A stretch of DNA of 64,000 nt from Blastopirellula sp. J2-11 (GCF_024584705.1 NZ_CP097384.1:310001-374000); one strand, 5' to 3'; numbered from the stretch's first letter, positions 36,974 through 46,655 are shown. Program-made: numbers and translations. Notes: generated from the sequence alone by a model not told the origin.

Positions 36974-39229
36974 ATGCCTTACGAAAACGCCAGCATGCGA
37001 AGGAAGACCATCGTCGCGGTGGTGCTTTTTCAGTTTCTCATCGGCGCATCGATCTGCATCCTCGGCATTTTGAAGATCGATACGAACATCGAAGATGTGA
37101 TGCAATGGCTCCCCGACCATTCGGACGAGCGCGACCTTTATGAGTCGCTAGTGTCGCGGTTCGGCGTCGATGATTTTCTGCTGGTGACTTGGGACGACTG
37201 TACGGCCGACGACCCGCGCCGACAGTTGGTCGAAGATCGGTTGCAGCGAGACGATGTCAGCGGGCTCGTCGCAAAGACGATCTCAGGCGCCAACTTGCTG
37301 GAGAACAACAGTGCAGGCTATGAGACGCAGGGGGCGATTATCGAGCGGTTTCGCGGGTTCTTCTTTGGTGAGAACGACCAGACCTGTATTGCGATCATTC
37401 TGACTAAATCAGGCATGACGAATCGATTGGATTCGATGGAGTTTGTCGAAACGGCCGTGCGCGACAGTGTCGGCGCCGATCAAGCGGGATTGCTGATCGT
37501 CGGCTATCCGGCGATTTCAGCGGAAGGGGATAAGCTGATCCGCCAGAATTTGACCAACGCGCTGCTGCCGTGTTGCCTGTTGGCGACAATTGTGGCGTGG
37601 TTCTTTCTCCGAGACCTGCGGCTGGTTCTGGTGGTCTTCCTCACCAGCGGCGTCGCCAGCGGCATGAGCATCGCAATAGTGACCTTGAGCGGTTACAAAT
37701 GGGGCGGCCTGACTTCGGCGATCCCTGCGCTCACGTTTATCCTGTCGGTTTCCGGTACGTTGCATCTGATCAATTATGCCCGCGGCGCCGATCATTCTCA
37801 GATCGCCGCAACGGCGCTGCGGCTTGGTTGGAAGCCTTGTCTCTTTTCCGCATTGACCACGGCGGTCAGCATGTTGTCGCTCAGTCATAGTGAATATCAG
37901 GCGATCCGCGAATTTGGATTTTTTTGCGCAGCTGGCGTGGTGAATTCGGTCTTTTGGCAATTAGCGTTCGCACCTTGGGCGTTGCAGTTGATCGCAGGAA
38001 AAATCGAGACCGGGCGTGCTGGCGCGTCACTGGCTCCGTTACATGACTGGACAGCGGCGCATCCACGTTTTGTCTTTGGCTGGTTCGTCGTAGCGCTTGT
38101 GGTGACGGCCTGCGGCTTGCCGATGCTCCAAAGCGGGCTCGAGGTCGAAGAGATGTTCGGATCTGAGATCGCGACGATTCGCGACGTCGCCCGCTTTGAG
38201 GCGAAGATCGGTCCGATCGACCAAACCGAACTGCTGGTCGAATTTGTCGCCGCTGATCCGGCTCAGTTGGCGGATCGAGCGGCCGCGATTCGCCAACTGC
38301 AAACGGTTCTGGAAGAAACCGCGGAAGTCGACGCAACCTTGTCTGCGACTGCCTGGTTGCCGCCGGAATCGGAGAAGCGCGGGATCGCCGGCGTGAGCCA
38401 GCGCGTCTTGTACCGCAAAAAGCTGGCAGGCTTACGCGAGCAATTGACCGAGACTTCTTATTTGTCGCTTCAGTCGACGCCCTCTGGCGAAGCGATCGAA
38501 ACTTGGCGAATCAGTCTGCGCTTTCCCTTTTCGAAAAGCGTCGATTTTGAGCAGTTGCGAGATTCGGTGGCGATCGTCGCCAAGCAAGAACTGGCGAAAC
38601 GGTATTCGCCCGACGAGATCCAGATTCAACAGACCGGCGTTGGCCTGCTGTACCATGTCGCGCAAAACAAGTTGATGGCCGATCTCTTTTTCAACTATCT
38701 GCTGGCTTTCGCCGTCATCTGCCCGTTGATGATGCTGGCGCTTTGGTCGGTTCCGTTGGGCCTGCTGTCGATGATCCCCAACTGTTTTCCGGCGATCTGT
38801 TTGTACGGAGCGATCGGACTGTGGGGGCAACCGATCGATATCGGCATTGCCATCGCCGGTTGCATCGCGCTGGGAATTGCGGTCGACGATACGACCCATT
38901 TTATGATGCGGGCCAAAGAAATCGCGCTACGCGAAGAGGGATCGTCGAGAATCACTAGCAGCGCAATCCGAATCGCCTATGCGCAATGTTCACGCGCCAT
39001 GTTGGCGACAACGTTGATCGCGACGGTGGGACTCGCCGCCTTCTTAAATCAGACGTTGTTGGTGATGTCGCGTTTTTCGCTGGTCTTGATTCTCTCACTG
39101 CTCATCGCACTCGTTTGCGATCTGTTGCTGCTGCCGGCGCTGCTTTATACGTTTCGCGTGACGGGCCCGCCGGATGGTAGGCGGGTAGAAGTGGGAGATC
39201 GCAAATCGAGTTGCTCAAGCGGCTATTAG
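36974..39229 (+). CDS. MMPL/RND-superfamily exporter
   Basis: A 751-residue transporter with the RND duplicated plan. There is a first membrane helix near residues 8-30, a periplasmic loop (DTNIEDVMQWLPDHSDERD), five to six helices at about 210-350 including SVSGTLHLINYARG, a further helix near 360-380, a second loop, and a last helix bundle with GIAVDDTTHFMMRAKE, the hallmark that corresponds to the proton-relay segment. An in-frame ATG at 36995 is an alternative start. MMPL proteins export lipids and lipid-like products. Convergence with a fatty acyl-AMP ligase fusion gene 87 bases away suggests it exports that enzyme's product. Confidence 0.9.
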   Translation: MPYENASMRRKTIVAVVLFQFLIGASICILGILKIDTNIEDVMQWLPDHSDERDLYESLVSRFGVDDFLLVTWDDCTADDPRRQLVEDRLQRDDVSGLVAKTISGANLLENNSAGYETQGAIIERFRGFFFGENDQTCIAIILTKSGMTNRLDSMEFVETAVRDSVGADQAGLLIVGYPAISAEGDKLIRQNLTNALLPCCLLATIVAWFFLRDLRLVLVVFLTSGVASGMSIAIVTLSGYKWGGLTSAIPALTFILSVSGTLHLINYARGADHSQIAATALRLGWKPCLFSALTTAVSMLSLSHSEYQAIREFGFFCAAGVVNSVFWQLAFAPWALQLIAGKIETGRAGASLAPLHDWTAAHPRFVFGWFVVALVVTACGLPMLQSGLEVEEMFGSEIATIRDVARFEAKIGPIDQTELLVEFVAADPAQLADRAAAIRQLQTVLEETAEVDATLSATAWLPPESEKRGIAGVSQRVLYRKKLAGLREQLTETSYLSLQSTPSGEAIETWRISLRFPFSKSVDFEQLRDSVAIVAKQELAKRYSPDEIQIQQTGVGLLYHVAQNKLMADLFFNYLLAFAVICPLMMLALWSVPLGLLSMIPNCFPAICLYGAIGLWGQPIDIGIAIAGCIALGIAVDDTTHFMMRAKEIALREEGSSRITSSAIRIAYAQCSRAMLATTLIATVGLAAFLNQTLLVMSRFSLVLILSLLIALVCDLLLLPALLYTFRVTGPPDGRRVEVGDRKSSCSSGY

Positions 39230-39316
39230 GAAGCTTTCTCTAAGGTTGCTTGAAGTAAGCCGCGCATTGTCCTTATCCAGTGATGCGAAAAATTCGCACC
39301 GCTCTCCGAAATTCGA

Positions 39317-42300
39317 TCACGGCGCCGAGAATGAGGAGGAAGTACGAGAAACGGTAATGGTTCTCTTCTCCATTCCTTTCGCTTCCAACGCTCGCTCCAT
39401 GCGACTTTGAGATTGCATCGTTGACAATGCTTGGAAGACGCTCAACGCACTGTCGATTTCATCCTCGGTTAACGACGCAGTCACGGTCGCGCGGATTCTC
39501 GGCTTGTCCATCGGCACGGCTGGGTAGAAGACCGGAACGACAAAGAGCCCCTGATCGCGACAGAAACCGACGGCTTCCAACGTTTCTTTTTCGGTCGAGA
39601 AGATGATCGGAACGACCGCCGATTCGGTTGGCGGCACTTCAAAGCCGAGTTGCCGCAGCCCGCTCACAAATTGGTCGCACAGCCTTCGCAGCCGATCGGC
39701 CAAATGAGGCTCACGTTGAATGATCTCGAAGCACTTACGAGCCGCGCCGACTTGGGCCGCCGGCAATGCCGCCGAGAAGATGAAGCCTCGTGCGGTGTGC
39801 TTGAGAAAATCGATGATCTCTTGGCGAGCGGCGATGAAGCCGCCGCAGCTGGCGATCGATTTGGAAAGCGTGCCCATCTTGATGTCGATCGCGTCGTCCG
39901 GCAGGTCGAAGTGTTCTTGAATTCCCTTGCCGGTTTTGCCGATCACGCCCAAGCTGTGCGCTTCATCGACCATTAACAACGCGCCGTACTCGCGACATAG
40001 TTGGATGATGCGCGGGAGGGGAGCGATATCGCCTTCCATCGAATAGACGGCGTCGACGATGACAAGCATGCGTCGTCCACGGTGTTCTTTGAGAATCTCT
40101 TCCAGCTCTTCCATGTTGTTGTGCGAGAACATCAGGAAGGTCGCCGCCGAGAACTGGCAGCCGTCGACGATGCTCGCATGGTTCAACTCGTCGCCGATGA
40201 CGAAATCCCCTTTGCCGACCAGAGCGGCGACCGTCGCCAGATTCGTCATGAATCCGCTGCTATAGACGATCGCATCGTCGGAATGGAAAAATTCGGCAAT
40301 CTCCTGCTCAAGCTGTCGATGCGCGTCAAAGGTGCCGGCCAGCAGGCGCACGCCGTGGGCGCCTGTCCCATACAGGGCGATCGCTTCTTCGGCAGCCTGG
40401 TTGATCTCGGGCCGATTGATCAGGCCGAGATAACTGTACGACGCCATCATTAGCATCTTCTGGCCGCCGACCCAGGCATAGCTTCCTTCTTGTCTTTCGA
40501 TCACGGTGCCGAAATAGTCGTGCCCAGCATCCCGAAATTGGTGGAAGCGCTGGAGGCCTTCTTGGAAGAAGCCGAGATAGTCGGCCTGAGTCAGCGCGGC
40601 ATGACCGTTGCCGCCGGCCAACGAATTGGTCGGCACGCGGCGACCAAGGAATTGACTTAGCTCATCGATCGTATGTTGCTGGTAGAGCGTGTCAGCTTCA
40701 ACGCTGAAGCCAAGTTTTTTCTCTAGCCGAGCGCCGATGTCGGCGGCCGCCAGCGAGTCAACGCCGAGCGAAGTGAACGTCGTGTGTCCATCCAGCGGTG
40801 GGAGTTGTTGCTCTTCGTCGCGCGCCCATTCTTGCAAGATGTCGCAAATGATCGTGGTCAGTTCCGCCGAACCGGAGGGAGAAGTTTCGACCGTCTCCGG
40901 CGTGCGGACCGCCGATTCAAAGACGATTTCAAAATCGCCGCTCTCGAAGCGTTTTTTGGCCAGTTGCCGCTGTACTTTTCCGCTAGAAGTGGTCGGAAAG
41001 GTCGCGGGACGCACGAACATCAAATCGGTCAGCGCCACTTCAAACTGATTGAGGATCGCCGAGCGGAGCGTGTCGATCTTGTGGTGAAGATCCACCAACT
41101 CGCCGTTGCCGCCGCCGTTGTTGGACCAGCGAACCATCTCGCGGGTTCCTTCGGCGATCACCAGCAGTTTTTCTTCCCCATTGCTCTCGACGGAAAATGC
41201 GGCGCAACTGTTCGGTTCGATCACTTCGAAGTGTTGCTCGACCAGTTCCTCAATGTCTTGCGGATAGATGTTTCGTCCACGAATGATGATCAGATCTTTC
41301 AAGCGACCCGTCACATACAACTGTCCGTCTCGGAGAAACCCATAGTCGCCGGTACGGAGCCAATTGCGATCGTCTCCCTCGAGCTGGGCTTGGAACGCTT
41401 CGACGGTCTCGTTGGTCCGATGCCAGTATCCTTGAGCGACGCTGTCGCCGTTGAGCCAGATTTCTCCAACTTCATGGGGGCTGCGCTGGATGAAGGTCTC
41501 GGGATCGACAATCCGAACTTCGAGATCAGGTCCGACCTGGCCGCAACTGACGAGCGGTCGACCTTGATCCGAGTCGACGATCTGATGTTGGACAAGCTGT
41601 GCGGCGTCAACGGTGACAATATCGGTGTTCGCGAGCGGTGGTCCACCAGAAACAAGCAGCGTCGTCTCGGCCATGCCGTAGCAAGGGAAGAAGGCCTCGG
41701 GACGGAAGCCGCAATCGGCGAACGCTTCGCTGAATCGCTGCACGGTCTCAGCGCGAACCGGTTCGGAGCCGTTGAAGGCGATCGTCAACGACGAGAAATC
41801 GAGCTTTGTCTTTTGCTGGGGCGTGATTTTTTTCGCACATAGATCGAAGGCGAAATTGGGAGCGCCGGTCGCTGTCGCGCCGAAGTCCGTCACGGTTTGC
41901 AGCCACTTGATCGGTTCGCGCAGGAAGGTGTTGGGCGCCATCAACACGGATGGGAACCCGACAAACAGCGGCGCAAGAATGCCGCCGATGAGTCCCATAT
42001 CGTGGAACATCGGCAACCAAGAAACGACCGTCGACTCTTGGGTGAATTGGAAATACTGCTGGATCAGTTGCTCGTTGGCGACCATGTTTCCATGAGTCAC
42101 CATCACGCCCTTAGGAACAGCGGTCGAACCTGACGTGTATTGCAGGAACGCCAATTGATCGCTGTGGAGTTGCGGCAGCGATCCGCCGCTCGCAGCGCTC
42201 CGTTCATTGGTAGCAAGGACCGTCGATCTCGGCATCGCACGAGCAATTTCGCCTTCGACATTCCGCTTGGTCTCGGAAGCGCAGAGGAGCAAACGGGGCG

Positions 42301-42625
42301 AACAATCCTCGGCGATGGTGAGGATCCGTTCGGCGTTGCGATTCTTCTTGGGGGGATAGGCGGGAACCGCAACGATCCCGGCGTACAGACACCCCAGGAA
42401 CGCTTCAATGAAATCAAGACCGGCGGGATACATCAACAACGCTCGGTCGCCCGGTTCAACTACCTGCAGCAAGCGGTGAGCGATTTCCCGGGCACGTGAA
42501 TCAAGGTCTCGGTAATTGACCGAGATTTGCTCTTCATCCGATTTCAGAAAGGTAAATGCGGTCTTGTCCCCCTGCGATTCCACATGGGCACGCAAGGAAT
42601 CAAGGAGGGTCTCGGTTTTCTTCAT
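39317..42625 (-). CDS. Fusion of fatty acyl-AMP ligase, acyl carrier and alpha-oxoamine synthase
   Basis: A 1102-residue three-part enzyme. Residues 1-570 are an adenylate-forming domain of the fatty acyl-AMP ligase type (YTSGSTAVPKGVMVTHGN; IAFNGSEPVRAETVQRF; CYGMAETTLLVSGG; TGDYGFLRDGQLYVTGRLKD). An acyl carrier domain follows, with Ser624 in LGVDSLAAADIG. Residues 690-1080 are a PLP enzyme of the serine palmitoyltransferase/AONS/KBL family (GTGAHGVRLLAGT; DELNHASIVDG; VDEAHSLGVIGKTGKG; PLP Lys922 in GTLSKSIASCGG). The predicted reaction is activation of a fatty acid, loading on the built-in carrier, then decarboxylative condensation with an amino acid to an alpha-amino ketone. The amino acid and chain are unknown. 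Confidence 0.92.
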   Translation of the reverse strand: MKKTETLLDSLRAHVESQGDKTAFTFLKSDEEQISVNYRDLDSRAREIAHRLLQVVEPGDRALLMYPAGLDFIEAFLGCLYAGIVAVPAYPPKKNRNAERILTIAEDCSPRLLLCASETKRNVEGEIARAMPRSTVLATNERSAASGGSLPQLHSDQLAFLQYTSGSTAVPKGVMVTHGNMVANEQLIQQYFQFTQESTVVSWLPMFHDMGLIGGILAPLFVGFPSVLMAPNTFLREPIKWLQTVTDFGATATGAPNFAFDLCAKKITPQQKTKLDFSSLTIAFNGSEPVRAETVQRFSEAFADCGFRPEAFFPCYGMAETTLLVSGGPPLANTDIVTVDAAQLVQHQIVDSDQGRPLVSCGQVGPDLEVRIVDPETFIQRSPHEVGEIWLNGDSVAQGYWHRTNETVEAFQAQLEGDDRNWLRTGDYGFLRDGQLYVTGRLKDLIIIRGRNIYPQDIEELVEQHFEVIEPNSCAAFSVESNGEEKLLVIAEGTREMVRWSNNGGGNGELVDLHHKIDTLRSAILNQFEVALTDLMFVRPATFPTTSSGKVQRQLAKKRFESGDFEIVFESAVRTPETVETSPSGSAELTTIICDILQEWARDEEQQLPPLDGHTTFTSLGVDSLAAADIGARLEKKLGFSVEADTLYQQHTIDELSQFLGRRVPTNSLAGGNGHAALTQADYLGFFQEGLQRFHQFRDAGHDYFGTVIERQEGSYAWVGGQKMLMMASYSYLGLINRPEINQAAEEAIALYGTGAHGVRLLAGTFDAHRQLEQEIAEFFHSDDAIVYSSGFMTNLATVAALVGKGDFVIGDELNHASIVDGCQFSAATFLMFSHNNMEELEEILKEHRGRRMLVIVDAVYSMEGDIAPLPRIIQLCREYGALLMVDEAHSLGVIGKTGKGIQEHFDLPDDAIDIKMGTLSKSIASCGGFIAARQEIIDFLKHTARGFIFSAALPAAQVGAARKCFEIIQREPHLADRLRRLCDQFVSGLRQLGFEVPPTESAVVPIIFSTEKETLEAVGFCRDQGLFVVPVFYPAVPMDKPRIRATVTASLTEDEIDSALSVFQALSTMQSQSRMERALEAKGMEKRTITVSRTSSSFSAP

Positions 42626-43204
42626 CTGTTACCCTCATGGCATCAGAGCGTTTGAACATTATCGAACAATTGCATGGACGTCGAAGTGCCCACTAAATCC
42701 ACATTTCCCAATGTGTCCACAATGTCCAATGCAACTACAATACCCAATGTAATTACATAAGCAATCCTTTGCATGGCCGAAAATGGCTCGATTGGTTTTT
42801 ATCCAGAACCGAAGCGGAGGGGTTGACTTTTTTGGCTACGAGGTTTTTTCCGCCTCTAACTTCTCTTTTCACCAGCTCAAGGGCGATTTCTCGCGATCTC
42901 TCAAGGATCTGAACTGAGAATTGTAGCTCGCGAATTACCACTACGGGTGACAAGAACCACGCCATTGGAGATGTTTCACGGACGGAGCGGTCCGTCTGGC
43001 CGGAAGTTGTTTTATATCAAGGAGTATTGATCTCAGGCGATGGAGGCGTAGCCCAATTCGCTGCCGATCAAGATCTCGGCTGCTAGCGGTCTTACGTTGG
43101 CAACGTGAAAGCCCCTGAAAACGGGGTAAGGCAGGAGGCCTTCCTTGCGCCGCAATGGCTCGATGAGCGTTGCGAATGGAGGCAAATTTCGTCTCGGTTT
43201 GTCG
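42626..43204. other. Intergenic region upstream of the ligase fusion gene
   Basis: These 579 bases hold the promoter of the fusion gene and the 18-bp repeats listed separately. Short frames at 42753-42965 and 43033-43215 lack ribosome-binding sites and homology and are not called. No tRNA or terminator was recognised. Confidence 0.5.
42689..42760. repeat. Four degenerate 18-bp tandem direct repeats
   Basis: Units start at 42689, 42707, 42725 and 42743. The best-conserved core is CCCAATGT, exact at 42707 and 42743 with a variant TCCAATGC at 42725. A TCCACA block is shared by the first two units. The array ends 63 bases before the start codon of the ligase fusion, which reads to the left. The 18-base period puts successive units under two helical turns apart. 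A regulator-binding array is possible, but simple slippage of a short repeat is not excluded. Confidence 0.65.
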
Positions 43205-43639
43205 TTACTCCCCAATCACCTTGATCAAAATCCGCTTCCGCCGCTTCCCGTCAAACTCGTAATAAAAAATATGCTCCCAAGGCCCCAGATGGAGCTTGCC
43301 CCCTGTGATCGCCACAACGACCTCGCGTCCCATGATCTGGCGTTTGTGATGCGCGTCGGCGTTGTCTTCGCCGGTCCGATTGTGGAGATAGCCGCCTTGC
43401 TTCGGATCGCCGCCGGGGTTGAAAGGGACCAGTTCTTCGAGCCAGCGCTCATAGTCGGCGTGCAGGCCGCTCTCGTCGTCATTGATGAAAACGCTTGCCG
43501 TAATGTGCATTGCGTTTACAAGAACAAGTCCATCTTGAACCCCGCTCTGAGTAACCAGGTCCTCGACTTCGGAATGAATCGAAACGATCTGCCGCCGCTG
43601 CGGAATATCCATCCACAGTTCTTTAGTCAGCGTCTTCAT
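43205..43639 (-). CDS. YjbQ/UPF0047-family protein
   Basis: The ATG at 43639 gives 144 residues, the normal length of this family, and drops a 24-codon upstream extension. Conserved features are [43 protein letters not shown] and [14 protein letters not shown], containing the family's conserved His residues. Members are called secondary thiamine-phosphate synthases because some show weak activity, but the physiological role is unsettled. Cytoplasmic. It stands alone between the long non-coding stretch and the DUF4291 pair. Confidence 0.9.
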   Translation of the reverse strand: MKTLTKELWMDIPQRRQIVSIHSEVEDLVTQSGVQDGLVLVNAMHITASVFINDDESGLHADYERWLEELVPFNPGGDPKQGGYLHNRTGEDNADAHHKRQIMGREVVVAITGGKLHLGPWEHIFYYEFDGKRRKRILIKVIGE

Positions 43640-43759
43640 TTTGGATGTTCTTGGGGGCTTGAGGTCCGTTTGGGATCTCCAGGATCGCGTCCGAGACTGC
43701 GTCTGCCGCACTCAGTTACCTTTAAGACTAACACGACCCACATGACCTGGCGACAAAAG

Positions 43760-44398
43760 CTATATCGACTCAATTCCAATACGTGAGGATATTCGTTTGC
43801 TTGGAAGATAGGGACGTTCAAGTGGTGTGATGAGTTCCTCGATTCGCTCGCCGATTGCGTTTTCACGTTGGGCTACGACGAATTCGCTCATGTCCATAAT
43901 TTCGACAATCTCTTCTTTTCCATAGTCTTCAAGTGTGGACCCACGTAATCCAAGTTGAATCGCTCTTCGTTCATCCTTAGCTCCATTCGGAAGGTGATCT
44001 GGGTCCCATTGCAGTCGTACTTCCGATTGAGATACGGCAGACTTCCACTCATCCTGACTTGAGAATTGTTCTGGATTGAATGTAGAGGGTACGGCTTTTT
44101 CAAGAATCGAGTCAAAGAAGGTTCGGCGAAGTCGAATAGCCAAAATTATTTCCTGCCCGGAAGACTGCCCCCAATTGCTCCGATACATCATCCAAAGAAA
44201 GTTCGGTTTGATCCAACTCATTCGGTTGTAGCTGAAATCGCCGCCAAAGTACCCGTTGCGAGCAGCGAACAGGCCAATTGATGGGGAGTAAGCTTGGTAC
44301 ACCAAGATTGTTTCGTCATCAAAGCATGCCAGAAGATGCTTGCCAGACGACGGCCATTTCTCTTTCTGATTTCGATAACGCTCTGTGGGAATTGTCAT
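43760..44398 (-). CDS. DUF4291 protein
   Basis: The ATG at 44398 yields 212 residues with the DUF4291 landmarks: VYQAYSPSIGLFAARNGYF, RMSWIKPNFLWMMYRSNWG, then an alternating helix-strand region and VQLGLRG-like and PLERPYLPS segments near the end. The family is uncharacterised. Its start overlaps the stop of the upstream gene in ATGA, forming a two-gene operon. Base composition appears lower in GC than flanking genes, and codon use is less biased, which suggests recent acquisition. The 28 codons upstream of the chosen start belong to the overlapping gene region. Confidence 0.85.
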   Translation of the reverse strand: MTIPTERYRNQKEKWPSSGKHLLACFDDETILVYQAYSPSIGLFAARNGYFGGDFSYNRMSWIKPNFLWMMYRSNWGQSSGQEIILAIRLRRTFFDSILEKAVPSTFNPEQFSSQDEWKSAVSQSEVRLQWDPDHLPNGAKDERRAIQLGLRGSTLEDYGKEEIVEIMDMSEFVVAQRENAIGERIEELITPLERPYLPSKRISSRIGIESI

Positions 44399-44862
44399 GA
44401 TCTTGGAAACTCGACAAAACCGGCGCCATCTTCGATGCCCGTCACAACGCCGTCGAACGCCTCGATGAGTGCGACCATGCAACCGACGCCACCGTATGGG
44501 TAGGCAAGTGCATAGAAAGAAAGTCGTGCGTGGTTACCGCGAACGAGTTCGCAACGGATGAGATTGTATTCGCCGTTCACAAATGCATCGATGAGTGAAT
44601 CGAAGTCCCATTGAAGCTCGGTTGCCTGATCCGTTGGTATGATTGCAACAGGGCGAGTTCGTAAATCTTCAGTTCGCTTTTGCCTCAAGTCGTCAGGTGG
44701 CCAGTAGAATTTGGCCAGTGACTCTTCGTCAAAGAACTCAAGCAACTCTTCATTCGGCCGCCAGTCTTCGGCGTCCTTGTCGTGCTTGAACACATCGAAC
44801 ACCCGTTTCATTGCGGTGAATCGATCCAACGAAGCGATTGTGAAATCAACGTATTCACTCAT
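44395..44862 (-). CDS. Uncharacterised protein coupled to DUF4291
   Basis: A 155-residue protein with no signal peptide or membrane helix. I do not recognise the family. The sequence is acidic and rich in aromatic residues. One stretch (SFYALAYPYGGVGCMVALIEAFDG) is a likely core strand-helix unit and is followed by a Gly/Asp-rich end. Translational coupling to DUF4291 suggests a shared role. As with DUF4291 the base composition looks foreign. An immunity-type or toxin-related pair is possible but nothing in the sequence proves it. Confidence 0.7.
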   Translation of the reverse strand: MSEYVDFTIASLDRFTAMKRVFDVFKHDKDAEDWRPNEELLEFFDEESLAKFYWPPDDLRQKRTEDLRTRPVAIIPTDQATELQWDFDSLIDAFVNGEYNLIRCELVRGNHARLSFYALAYPYGGVGCMVALIEAFDGVVTGIEDGAGFVEFPRS

Positions 44863-45137
44863 GGCGGTGCTTCTGGTTTGGGAAATGGCAGGCTCACGCA
44901 GCCGCATTTCCGAGAAGGGGCATAAGGTGAGATAGTTCTGCGGAAATTTGGCGAAAAATGCCTTTAACGGGGCTGGTTCACCACGGATGCCGAAGCAAAC
45001 GAAAGTTGCTGGCTTTCGGGGGGTGCGAAAAAAATCTAGCTTCTATTGCGAAATAATTCTGGACGGATAGATTAGAGATTCCTTCTGCTTAGAGGGGGGA
45101 TTTTTCATTCTTATTCCTATTCTATTGGGGTTTATCC

Positions 45138-46106
45138 GTGTGCAAATCAAATCGTTGCTCCCGAAATGGGTTTACGCTCGTTGAGTTATTAGTGGTGATC
45201 GCGATCATCGGCGTCTTAATCGCTTTGTTGCTGCCGGCGGTTCAGCAAGCGCGGGAAGCGGCTCGACGGATGCAATGTTCCAACAATTTAAAACAGTTGG
45301 GAATTGTGATGCATAACTATCACGATACGTTCGGGCGTTTCACCCCTGGCGTTGTCGGACTCGTTAACTTTGACGGCGGTCGCGGCACCGGCAGCTTTGA
45401 CGGCAATCCGCCGACATGGATGCTCATGATTTTGCCGTTTATCGAACAGGCGGCGCTCTACGACGGCATGAAATCGCACTTGGATGGCGGCGGCAACCCT
45501 GCCACGGCGCCGGGGCGATTTACGGTGATCGACGGTTTGACCTGCCCGAGCGATCCGAACGGTCGGAAGATCACCAATATCGAACCGTCCGTCTGGTCAG
45601 GTAATTTTGGTTTTGCCGGCAACTATGTCAGTTGTAGCGGATCGGAAGTTTTCACCCCGACCACCGACGCCAACATGCGGAATCGCAACGGCATCTTCTA
45701 TGCGAACTCGCGGACCGATTTGGCCGACGTTACCGATGGCACCACCAACACGCTGCTAATGGGAGAGATCTTAGTCGTGCCCGACGTCGCTCCACGTAAC
45801 TCGACCAATCAAGATCTGCGCGGGTCGTATTACTTCGGGCGTCGCGCGAGCGGATCTTTCAGTACGTTGGAGCCGCCGAACACGCTGGTAGGCGATCGCT
45901 CTAGCAGTTGTCGCAACTTTATGCGGGCGCCCTGTAATGGGTCTGGCTTGGACAACATGGTGATCTACAGTCGCAGCTATCATCCTGGCGGCGCCGAATT
46001 TGGGTTGGCCGACGGATCGGTGCGGTTCATTTCGGAATCGGTCGATCGCATGGCTTATCAAGCGTATGGAACCCGCGGTGGCAACGAAACGCCTGGTGAT
46101 CTTTGA
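45138..46106 (+). CDS. DUF1559 prepilin-like protein, second copy
   Basis: A GTG start gives 322 residues with the prepilin leader [18 protein letters not shown], then [26 protein letters not shown] and HNYHDTFGRFTPG. Cleavage is expected between Gly and Phe. The C-terminal YHPGGAEFGLADGSVRFIS motif matches the family. A Gly-rich TTATTGGGG-type sequence precedes the start as a weak ribosome-binding site. It is followed after 106 bases by a small lipoprotein, the same pairing seen at 33677-35073, but the two DUF1559 proteins differ beyond the N-terminal 60 residues. Confidence 0.92.
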   Translation: MCKSNRCSRNGFTLVELLVVIAIIGVLIALLLPAVQQAREAARRMQCSNNLKQLGIVMHNYHDTFGRFTPGVVGLVNFDGGRGTGSFDGNPPTWMLMILPFIEQAALYDGMKSHLDGGGNPATAPGRFTVIDGLTCPSDPNGRKITNIEPSVWSGNFGFAGNYVSCSGSEVFTPTTDANMRNRNGIFYANSRTDLADVTDGTTNTLLMGEILVVPDVAPRNSTNQDLRGSYYFGRRASGSFSTLEPPNTLVGDRSSSCRNFMRAPCNGSGLDNMVIYSRSYHPGGAEFGLADGSVRFISESVDRMAYQAYGTRGGNETPGDL

Positions 46107-46212
46107 CGCTTGCCAATTCTTGTTTTTTTGGCAAGTGGACGCTGACGCCTGCGAAGTGAAGCGGCGTCATGTTTCCTGAATCATCCATCCTTCGTCCGTT
46201 CAGGTTTGACCC

Positions 46213-46623
46213 ATGGCATTTCGTTCACCCCTCGCCTGCGTTGCGCTCGTCGCGTTTGGCTCGATCGCTTTACTAGGATGCTATGACCGGGGGCCGAAGT
46301 TGCCTCCGACGGTGTCGGTCTCGGGCAGCGTTACGCTGAACGGGCAACCGCTGCCCAGAGCATTAATCACCTTTTCGCCGGTCGAGCCAGGTCCGGCGTC
46401 GAGCGGGCAAGTGCTTGACGGTCAGATTGTCGAACTGCGAAGCAACGGCATGAAGAGCGGCGTGGTCATCGGCGAGCATCGTGTGACCATCTATGACGAA
46501 GATGTCGAGTCAGGCTCGGTTGACGTTGTGCCAAACCGGTACGGTAGTCTTGATACGGCGATCTTGGCGACGGTGACGGAAGAAGGGCCGAACGAATTTG
46601 CGTTCGCATTGGAACGAAAATAG
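46213..46623 (+). CDS. Small lipoprotein with carboxypeptidase-regulatory-like fold, second copy
   Basis: A 136-residue lipoprotein (lipobox ALLGC, Cys23). The mature part shows the beta-sandwich motif VSGSVTLNGQPLPRALITFSP, typical of the small transthyretin-like lipoproteins beside DUF1559 genes in planctomycetes. It probably sits at a membrane surface. The transcript likely ends at the hairpin at 46656. Confidence 0.85.
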   Translation: MAFRSPLACVALVAFGSIALLGCYDRGPKLPPTVSVSGSVTLNGQPLPRALITFSPVEPGPASSGQVLDGQIVELRSNGMKSGVVIGEHRVTIYDEDVESGSVDVVPNRYGSLDTAILATVTEEGPNEFAFALERK

Positions 46624-46655
46624 CGGAGCGATCGCAAGCTGCTTAGCGATGAAAA

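Noticed and set aside
40784-41842. Long plus-strand frame of 352 codons opposite the ligase fusion
   Set aside because: Antisense to the adenylation domain. High-GC genes often leave such frames open, and the real gene has clear motifs.
42753-42965. Minus-strand 70-codon frame upstream of the ligase fusion
   Set aside because: No ribosome-binding site, no recognisable motif and odd composition, so treated as non-coding.
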